A DNA stretch of 44,163 bases from Candidatus Woesearchaeota archaeon. GTDB lineage: Archaea; Nanobdellota; Nanobdellia; SCGC-AAA011-G17; GW2011-AR20. The notes beneath the pieces were generated by a model that was given only the letters and a program-made list of their open reading frames with translations, was not told where the DNA came from and searched no databases. This document shows, in pieces, positions 38,395 to 44,163 of this stretch (position 1 is the stretch's first letter; each line of letters opens with the position of its first letter). The stretch lies in the NCBI GenBank assembly GCA_018302465.1, contig JAGVZQ010000016.1, positions 1-44,163 of the forward strand. Direction: 5' to 3'. A program made the position numbers and the translations under genes.

Positions 38395-38842
38395 GCTAGC
38401 TTTTTATGGTGTACATCAAACTAAGACTGACGATGGCGGGAGGATATGGATTCCTAAATCTATGTTACATGGGGTGGATGAACCTAGAATTGAAGAAGGG
38501 TTACATTTAGGCGATAAAATATATATGAGGAAAGAAACTACAGGAATATACGCTATGCTTCTTACATCTCAACTTCATACATATTTTTATAATCTACCTA
38601 ATGATAATTCTGAAAGGCGAGACTTTTTTCTTATGGGTAGGTTAGCTGTGGTAAGAGGTAATGATTCTCATGGGAATGGAAGTAGGAGGATAAGGTTAGG
38701 TGTTTCATTAAAGGGATTAGCTGTAACATTATCAGGACAGGGCCATTTTTTTAATATCTATTTTGATGAAAATTCTCTTTTGGAAAGAGGTTTAAACTGG
38801 AACTCTATTGATTTTGGAAGATTTTTAAAAGAGGATGAATAA
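38357..38842 (+). CDS. Unknown protein encoded between dnaK and dnaJ, 161 aa
   Basis: ATG at 38357, ten bases after GAGGATAAAG, is chosen as start; the gene begins inside dnaK and ends on the dnaJ start (TAATG). The first third, [20 protein letters not shown], then WIPKSML and [13 protein letters not shown], has an AbrB/MraZ-like run (GRIWIPKS then GDKIY), but the match is weak. The rest is beta-rich ([20 protein letters not shown]). No family is recognised. Tight coupling on both sides suggests a chaperone-related or regulatory job. Confidence 0.6.
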   Translation: MFKDQMIKDLVSELAFYGVHQTKTDDGGRIWIPKSMLHGVDEPRIEEGLHLGDKIYMRKETTGIYAMLLTSQLHTYFYNLPNDNSERRDFFLMGRLAVVRGNDSHGNGSRRIRLGVSLKGLAVTLSGQGHFFNIYFDENSLLERGLNWNSIDFGRFLKEDE

Positions 38843-39945
38843 TGACAAAAAGAGATTATTATGAAATTTTAAATGTAAACAAAAATGCTAGTAAGGAAGA
38901 AATTAAAAAAGTATACAAAAGATTAGCACTGCAGCATCATCCAGACAAGGGAGGGGATGCTGAAAAATTCAAAGAGATTTCTGAAGCTTATGCTGTTTTA
39001 ACAGATGATACAAAGAGACAGCAATATGATCAGTTCGGACATGCAGGATTTGATCAAAGGTACAGCCAGGAAGATATTTTCAGAAATGTTAACTTTGATG
39101 ATATTTTTTCAGAAGTTTTTGGGAGATCTGGAAATAATATCTTTGATATGTTTTTTGGAGAGAGAAGTAGAGAGAGAAGAGGGAATGATTTAAGATATGA
39201 TCTAGAAATCAGTTTTGAAGAAGCTGCTTTTGGCGTTGAGAAAAAAATTAAAATTCCAAGATTAGTTGAATGTGATGAATGTGGGGGAACAGGAGCTGAA
39301 AATAAAAAGATGGTAAAATGCAGCAACTGCAATGGAACTGGGCAGATTAGAAAGACAACAAGAACTCCTTTTGGAATGTTTTCACAAGTTGGAGTCTGTA
39401 AGGAATGTGATGGGTCTGGAGAAACAGCTAAAGCAAATTGCAAATCATGCAGAGGCTCTGGATTAAGAGAGGATACAAGAGAGGTCAACATCAAAATTCC
39501 TGCTGGTGTTGATAATGGCAATAGATTAAGGATTAATGGAAAAGGTGAGGCTATAAAAAACGGGAAATCTGGAGATCTTTATATTTTTTTAACAGTAAGA
39601 CCTCATGAGATTTTTGAAAGAGAAGAAAAAGATATACATCTAAATATTCCAATAAGCTTTAGCCAGGCTGCATTAGGAGATGAGATTACTATTCCAACTT
39701 TAAAAGAGAAAATAAAAATTAAAATTCCCGCAGGCATCCAAAGCGGAACAATACTTAGATTAAAAGATAAAGGCATAGAAAACTCTTATAGCAATGGAGA
39801 TCAATATATACATATTATTGTAAAGACTCCTCTTAAAGTAAGTTCTAAACAAAAGAAGCTATTAACTGAACTTGCAAAAGAAAATAAGGAAAAATTAAAA
39901 ATAGAGAAAGGGTTTTTTGATAAGATTAAGGATATTGGATTTTAG
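38842..39945 (+). CDS. dnaJ: Hsp40 co-chaperone DnaJ
   Basis: This is a 367-aa class A DnaJ. The J domain at 3-67 contains HHPDKGG (HPD about residues 33-35). A short Phe-rich linker ([13 protein letters not shown]) replaces a long G/F region. Four CxxCxGxG zinc motifs follow ([32 protein letters not shown]) and then two beta-rich substrate domains. It delivers clients to DnaK and stimulates its ATPase. The start overlaps the stop of the unknown gene. The stop overlaps a small acidic protein gene on the other strand. Confidence 0.95.
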   Translation: MTKRDYYEILNVNKNASKEEIKKVYKRLALQHHPDKGGDAEKFKEISEAYAVLTDDTKRQQYDQFGHAGFDQRYSQEDIFRNVNFDDIFSEVFGRSGNNIFDMFFGERSRERRGNDLRYDLEISFEEAAFGVEKKIKIPRLVECDECGGTGAENKKMVKCSNCNGTGQIRKTTRTPFGMFSQVGVCKECDGSGETAKANCKSCRGSGLREDTREVNIKIPAGVDNGNRLRINGKGEAIKNGKSGDLYIFLTVRPHEIFEREEKDIHLNIPISFSQAALGDEITIPTLKEKIKIKIPAGIQSGTILRLKDKGIENSYSNGDQYIHIIVKTPLKVSSKQKKLLTELAKENKEKLKIEKGFFDKIKDIGF

Positions 39946-40088
39946 TTTTCTTCATAACCTTCCATAAATCCAGCTTCCCAGTCATTAATTTCATCATCTT
40001 CCAACTGAGCTTCTCTGCCTTCATCTGTATAAATATCTTCTTCCTCTTCTAATATCTTCTCTTCTTCATAAGATTTTTTTCTTTTCAT
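39942..40088 (-). CDS. Acidic miniprotein, paralogue 1 (48 aa)
   Basis: The frame from 40088 reads [20 protein letters not shown], then [20 protein letters not shown] and FMEGYEEN. The core shared with the neighbour at 40174-40308 is EDIYT(D/N)EGREAQLE, then DEINDWE and FMEGYE. More than 20 of 44 positions are strongly negative, with a short basic start. No family name is known to me. The stop overlaps the dnaJ stop. Two conserved copies in a row show it is a real gene family. Confidence 0.75.
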   Translation of the reverse strand: MKRKKSYEEEKILEEEEDIYTDEGREAQLEDDEINDWEAGFMEGYEEN

Positions 40089-40173
40089 AGTTTTTCCTTT
40101 CTGAATTTACTATTTATAATTAATCTATATAATGTATATATTGTATATGTTTATATGAAAAATAAAGGAAGAA

Positions 40174-40308
40174 TTATTCTTCTCTTCCTTCATAACCTTC
40201 CATGAAAGCTTCCTCCCAGTCGTTGATCTCATCACTTTCTAATTGAGCTTCTCTGCCTTCATTAGTGTATATATCTTCTAATTCCAAATCTTTCTTCTTT
40301 CTTGACAT
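40174..40308 (-). CDS. Acidic miniprotein, paralogue 2 (44 aa)
   Basis: The frame from 40308 reads MSRKKKDLELEDIYTNEGRE, then AQLESDEINDWEEAFMEGYE and GREE. It differs from paralogue 1 mainly in the N-terminal linker and tail, while the core is kept. GGGGGTAATGTAA before the ATG is its Shine-Dalgarno. It may bind a basic partner or RNA polymerase or ribosome; no evidence in the sequence decides this. An AT-rich 85-nt spacer with its own TATA-like runs separates the paralogues. Confidence 0.75.
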   Translation of the reverse strand: MSRKKKDLELEDIYTNEGREAQLESDEINDWEEAFMEGYEGREE

Positions 40309-40400
40309 TTACATTACCCCCAACATAAAAGAAACTTTTAAATATATATAAGTAGCCTATATATTTTATATTTAGTATATTCCATATATGGGGGTTAGAC
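40309..40400. promoter_or_regulatory. Divergent promoter between acidic miniprotein and phoU
   Basis: ACCCCCA (about 40315-40321) and TGGGGGT (about 40389-40395) mirror each other; each is the Shine-Dalgarno of the gene on its side. Between them lie AT-rich TATA-like runs (TTTTAAATATATATAAG and CTATATATTTTATATTT). Confidence 0.5.
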
Positions 40401-41390
40401 ATGGAAGAAAATAGTTTAGATGTAAGGAAACTAATAAAGTTTGGAAACTCTTCATTTGTTGTATCTTTACCTTCTAATTGGATAAGAAACCATGAGTTAA
40501 AGAAAGGAGATAGTATTTATCTTAATGAAAATGAAAAAAAAGAATTGATTCTTGCTGCTTCAAATGCCAGAAAATTAAAAGAAACTAAGAAGGCTACGAT
40601 AGATGTCAATAACAAACCTATTGACAGGATAAAAAGAGAAATAATATCTGCTTATGTTTCTGGTCATGGTTATTTTGTTTTAAATGGGAATCTTAAAGAT
40701 TATACAGAAGAAATTGAAAGAACATTACATAACCTTATGGGATTAGAGATTGTTGAGCAAACTTCAAATAAAACTATTGTAAGAGATTTTCTAAATACAG
40801 AGGAAGTTTTAGTTGGAGATATATTTAGAAGAATTGATTTAATCATAAGATCTATGATTGGAGATTCTAAAAATTGCTTCAGCAATCAGCTTTACAAGCA
40901 AGTAAACCATAGAGATATCACTGTTAATAAACTCCGATTTTTACTATTAAGGATGATAAATGAATCTAGACATTCTCCAAATGTAATGAATGCAATTGAG
41001 AATTCAGGAATGAACGCTTATGAAGCATGGCTTTTATTAATCAACTTAGAGGATATTGCTGATTCATCCAGAAGAATTGCACGTTTGCTTAAGGATAAAA
41101 AATTTGAGGATAAGGAACTGGAAGGAATAATTACTATTTATAACCAAATTGAAAGCTCTTATCTTCAAGTTATGAAAGCTTTATACAAGAAAGATAAAGA
41201 ACTTGCACATAACATAGCGGACAATAAATTTTCCATTATTGATGATTGTGATAAGTTATTTAAAAAAACGAAAAATAAGTGGACAGTGGCTATAATTGAA
41301 AAACTTAAAGAGATGGAGAGTTATGTAAGAAACATCTCTAGAATAGTTATAGACCAAGAAATGCGATCTTTGTCAAATAATAAACCTTAA
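40401..41390 (+). CDS. phoU: PhoU-domain regulator with N-terminal AbrB/SpoVT domain
   Basis: This 329-aa protein opens with a swapped-hairpin AbrB domain (VRKLIKFGNSSFVVSLPSNW, then ELKKGDSIYL, residues 8-45). Two PhoU-like three-helix bundles follow, with RTLHNLMGLEIVEQTSNKTI and acidic metal-binding helices (LINLEDIADSSRRIARLLKD). This is the usual archaeal phosphate-response regulator; it may both bind DNA and sense the phosphate transporter. No pst genes are nearby. The next gene starts 24 nt later. Confidence 0.88.
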   Translation: MEENSLDVRKLIKFGNSSFVVSLPSNWIRNHELKKGDSIYLNENEKKELILAASNARKLKETKKATIDVNNKPIDRIKREIISAYVSGHGYFVLNGNLKDYTEEIERTLHNLMGLEIVEQTSNKTIVRDFLNTEEVLVGDIFRRIDLIIRSMIGDSKNCFSNQLYKQVNHRDITVNKLRFLLLRMINESRHSPNVMNAIENSGMNAYEAWLLLINLEDIADSSRRIARLLKDKKFEDKELEGIITIYNQIESSYLQVMKALYKKDKELAHNIADNKFSIIDDCDKLFKKTKNKWTVAIIEKLKEMESYVRNISRIVIDQEMRSLSNNKP

Positions 41391-41414
41391 ATAACTTACT
41401 AGAAGAATACAAAT

Positions 41415-42764
41415 ATGGAATATACTCCTCCTTGTTCAGTTAAGAGGGAATTAAAGAGCTTTCTTGCTCACGATTTAGGGGCAATTTTAGGTTCCCATGT
41501 AGTTACTAAGAGGAATTTAGCCAGATATCCTACTGGAATAGACAAAATTGAAGGAGAACCAGAGATTATAGTACCCCCCCAGACAAGCTCCAGATCTTGG
41601 TTATTTGATATAAATGTTAGATATGTAGATAGAAATGGAAGTGAGAAGGTTCTTGGTTTATTTTCAAAAGAGCCAAGAAAAGAAGGGAAGGGAGAAGGTT
41701 TTGATGGGCAACAAGATAAAAGAGCTGATCAAGCTGCATATGAAGCAGACAGATTAGAACATTCTTCTGAACTAGGATGCAATACTCCTGTTTTTGTACA
41801 CAGAGATAGGGGAAGAATAATAATGGAGCGTGTACTTGGAGAGAAACTTTTATCTTTGCTTTATGGTTCTAGATCTGATGTGGAGGCTCAAATATCTTAT
41901 TTGTTTAGCGTGGCAGAAGCTCTGGCTCATACACATAATGTATGGAAAAAAAATTATACTAGGTTTTCTGGATTTCTCTCTAAAAGAAGTTGGGATTACT
42001 CATATGATATAGCAAGAGCAATTTCTATTCTTACAGATAATGAATTGTCCCGTGGTGAAAAGGGAGTACTAAGCGCGGCTTTAGGAAAAGAATTTGAGGT
42101 GGTTTTGGGAGCTTATGATGTAGGGTTAATTCATGGAGATTTACATCCTGGCCAGATTTTTTTGGACAAAGTAACAGGAAATGTATGTTTTGTTGATCTT
42201 GGAGACCTTGGTCAAGGACCTCATTCTTTTGATTTAGTCGATGTAGTAAGTTCACCTCTTGTAAGATTAAGAATGAGGGATACTGTTGCAAGAGTTACAG
42301 AGCGTTATGATTTATCTAGAGATTCTGTAATAGATAAATCAATGTTTATCCCCTCTTTATATGGTGCGGAATTTTTTAGAAGTATGATTGCTGCTTCACA
42401 TACACATTCATTAGTCAACAATGTTCCGATACTTAGGGGGTATCAAACAGAGTATGGAGCATTTGCTCACTTAATAGGCGCATTTCCTGAATGGTATGAG
42501 TGGAATGCACTACAAGCACTTAGAAGGTTTAGAGATTTAAACTTAGAAATTAAAGGTTTAGCTGATTTAGAAAACTTGCTTGTAGAAAAACTTCAATCTA
42601 CGCAAGGGTTACCTCTGCTAGAAAGATTAAATGGGAGTGATCATGGTTCTGTTAGAATTGGGAATGGGGAAGGTTCTGGGAATGGGTGTGGGGGGGTTGT
42701 TGTAGACAGTAGTTTAGGTGGTTCTTTGACTACTACCCTAATAGCGGCTTCTCAGAGAGTCTAA
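41415..42764 (+). CDS. APH/protein-kinase-fold phosphotransferase-like protein, 449 aa
   Basis: Residues about 80-270 carry a kinase-like fold. The N-lobe region is RADQAAYEADRLEHSSELG, the hinge is RGRIIMERVLGEKLL, the catalytic loop GLIHGDLHPGQIF lies near 236-248, and the metal-binding FVDLGDLGQGP near 257-267. The HGD-x-H pattern matches aminoglycoside/choline kinases and Rio/ABC1-like enzymes. The tail (about 405-440) is Gly/Ser rich and may be disordered. The substrate is unknown. CGT arginine codons are present, as in other orphan genes here. Confidence 0.65.
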   Translation: MEYTPPCSVKRELKSFLAHDLGAILGSHVVTKRNLARYPTGIDKIEGEPEIIVPPQTSSRSWLFDINVRYVDRNGSEKVLGLFSKEPRKEGKGEGFDGQQDKRADQAAYEADRLEHSSELGCNTPVFVHRDRGRIIMERVLGEKLLSLLYGSRSDVEAQISYLFSVAEALAHTHNVWKKNYTRFSGFLSKRSWDYSYDIARAISILTDNELSRGEKGVLSAALGKEFEVVLGAYDVGLIHGDLHPGQIFLDKVTGNVCFVDLGDLGQGPHSFDLVDVVSSPLVRLRMRDTVARVTERYDLSRDSVIDKSMFIPSLYGAEFFRSMIAASHTHSLVNNVPILRGYQTEYGAFAHLIGAFPEWYEWNALQALRRFRDLNLEIKGLADLENLLVEKLQSTQGLPLLERLNGSDHGSVRIGNGEGSGNGCGGVVVDSSLGGSLTTTLIAASQRV

Positions 42765-42852
42765 TTTTACTACCTGTAAATAGTTACTTTTATATATTAT
42801 AAATTCTTTAGTTTTTTAGAGGAATCCTTAAAAATAAAGAAAATGGAAGTCT

Positions 42853-44163
42853 ATGAATATGGCACAAACAAGAGCTCTAATCTGTCTTTTAACGGGGCAT
42901 GTAGATCATGGAAAGTCCCAGATAATCGAGACTATATCAAGGAGGAAGATTATAGAAAAAGAAGCTGGAAGGATTACCCAGAAAATTAGTGCTGTAAAAG
43001 TAGACATCAAAGATATTTCTTCTATTGCAGGAGAGTTATTAAAAAATTCACAGTTAAAAGTTAAAATTCCAGGTTTCTTATTTATTGATAGTCCAGGGCA
43101 TGCTGCTTTTACTAACTTGAGGAAAAGAGGGGGGAGTTTAGCAGATATAGCTATTTTAGTGGTTGATGCTAATGAGGGAGTATTGGCTCAGACTAAAGAA
43201 GCTGTTGAAATTCTTAAACAATGCAAGACTCCTTTTATTGTTGCATTAAATAAAGTTGATTTAATAACAGGATGGAGGAGCAATAAAAATAGTTTAATTA
43301 AGAATATAAACTCACAGGCCGAGAATACCAGGAATAGATTAGACTCTAAGCTTTATGAAGTTGTTGGCAAATTATATGAGATAGGTTTTAACGCTGAGAG
43401 ATTTGACAGAGTTAGTGATTACACAAAACAGATTGCCATAGTTCCAATTTCTGCAAAAACCGGAGAAGGATTGCAGGAATTATTATTTGTTCTTATTGGA
43501 TTAGCGCAAAAATATTTAGAGAAGAATTTAGAAGTGGAGCTAGGAAAGGGAGGGAAAGGAGTTGTATTAGAGGTAAGGGAAGATAAAGGACTGGGAACTG
43601 TACTGGATATTGTTTTATATGATGGAAGAATAAAAGTAAATGATGATTTTGTTATTGGTGGGATAGACGAGCCTATTGTCAGCAAAGTAAGAAATATGTT
43701 TGAGTTAAAAAAACCTGTCAATAAAGCGGAGGCTGCTGCAAATATAACTTTGATTGCTCCTAACTTAGAGAATGTTTATTCCGGAATGCCTTTATTTATT
43801 GCTGAAAAAATTTCAGATATTGAAAGATTAAAGAAAGAAGCACAGGAGCAGGTTGAGGAAGTATTAATTGAAACTGATAAAGATGGAATAATTGTAAAAG
43901 CAGATAGTTTAGGAAGCTTGGAAGCTTTGGTTGGATTGTTAAAAGAAAGTGATATTCCTATAAAGAAAGCTAATGTTGGTGAGATAAATAAAAAAGATGT
44001 AGCAGAGGCGCAATCACAAAAAGATGAGTTAAATAAAGTGATAGTTGGATTTAATATTAAGAATTTAAAAGAGGAAGTAAGCGTAATTACAAGCAATGTG
44101 ATTTATGAGATAATTGAAAAATTAGTGAAATGGAGGGAAGGAAAAAGAAGAGAAGAGGAGGAA
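42853..44163 (+). CDS. infB: Translation initiation factor aIF5B (5' part; continues past window)
   Basis: ATG at 42853 (or 42859) opens a frame that stays open to the window edge, 437 codons. The GTPase motifs are G1 LLTGHVDHGKS, G3 FIDSPGHAAF, G4 ALNKVD and G5 PISAKTGEG. A domain II beta barrel (GKGVVLEVREDKGLGTVLD) and domain III start (DGIIVKADSLGSLEALVGLL) follow. aIF5B joins ribosomal subunits and places initiator tRNA. Length to the edge fits a protein of about 590 aa. No intein is seen in the visible part. Confidence 0.93.
   Translation, partial: MNMAQTRALICLLTGHVDHGKSQIIETISRRKIIEKEAGRITQKISAVKVDIKDISSIAGELLKNSQLKVKIPGFLFIDSPGHAAFTNLRKRGGSLADIAILVVDANEGVLAQTKEAVEILKQCKTPFIVALNKVDLITGWRSNKNSLIKNINSQAENTRNRLDSKLYEVVGKLYEIGFNAERFDRVSDYTKQIAIVPISAKTGEGLQELLFVLIGLAQKYLEKNLEVELGKGGKGVVLEVREDKGLGTVLDIVLYDGRIKVNDDFVIGGIDEPIVSKVRNMFELKKPVNKAEAAANITLIAPNLENVYSGMPLFIAEKISDIERLKKEAQEQVEEVLIETDKDGIIVKADSLGSLEALVGLLKESDIPIKKANVGEINKKDVAEAQSQKDELNKVIVGFNIKNLKEEVSVITSNVIYEIIEKLVKWREGKRREEEE

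Overview
The window is a compact, AT-rich archaeal chromosome segment. Archaeal markers include the L18e-L13-S9-RpoN operon, the L7Ae-S28e-L24e-NDK operon, archaeal-type PheS/PheT, aIF5B, PhoU with an AbrB domain, a TrmB regulator and TATA-box promoters lying close to start codons. Very short intergenic gaps, tail-to-tail gene overlaps, many lineage-specific small genes and bacterial-looking acquisitions suggest a DPANN lineage (Woesearchaeota/Pacearchaeota-like). That placement is inference; no 16S rRNA gene is present.

Layout. (1) 1-6650 is an accessory island of toxin-antitoxin and conflict genes: RHH antitoxin/PIN toxin, a BRO-type protein facing a broken HicA, an MNT/HEPN pair, two near-identical antitoxin/RelE-like toxin modules, a Fic AMPylase with HTH, and VapC behind a frameshifted antitoxin. 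Two dispersed repeat families punctuate the genes. One is an about 120-bp non-coding element; the other consists of decayed copies of a 67-aa ORF. Three toxin-antitoxin pairs are arranged tail to tail with 9-12 nt overlaps instead of as operons. (2) 6651-14605 holds a Tat-exported trypsin-like protease, a complete bacterial-type sigma-70 factor, an FKBP lipoprotein and a 1,575-aa secreted protein with Ig-like, MopE-like metal-binding and dockerin-like repeats. (3) 14689-17575 holds a methyltransferase-like protein, the ribosomal L18e/L13/S9/RpoN operon, a YbaK-type deacylase and an intron-containing tRNA-Ser. (4) 17582-25352 is mixed: a pentameric ligand-gated channel homologue, a 37-aa very basic protein, a Dph2 fragment coupled to an RHH protein, an MGMT-like protein, a LAGLIDADG endonuclease, an AAA ATPase, a DHH phosphoesterase and an APH-like kinase.

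(5) 25377-29183 is the phenylalanyl-tRNA synthetase operon, with two small genes between pheS and pheT and a repeated 12-bp motif around its promoter. (6) 29173-33180 holds a TrmB-type regulator broken by a +1 frameshift, several lineage-specific genes and a secreted lipoprotein/coiled-coil pair. (7) 33292-35236 is the L7Ae/S28e/L24e/NDK operon plus an orphan gene. (8) 35225-39945 is a chaperone locus: a divergent winged-HTH regulator, DUF3467, GrpE (split by a frameshift), DnaK, an unknown gene and DnaJ. (9) 39942-44163 holds two paralogous acidic miniproteins, PhoU, an APH-like kinase fold and the 5' part of aIF5B, which runs off the right edge.

Strongest candidates for unfamiliar biology: the tail-to-tail toxin-antitoxin modules with their repeat elements, the archaeal sigma factor, the paired acidic miniproteins and the basic miniprotein (all too short for routine gene calling), the unknown protein between DnaK and DnaJ, and the motif array on the pheS promoter. 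All family names are assigned from sequence motifs by eye; no database search was run.
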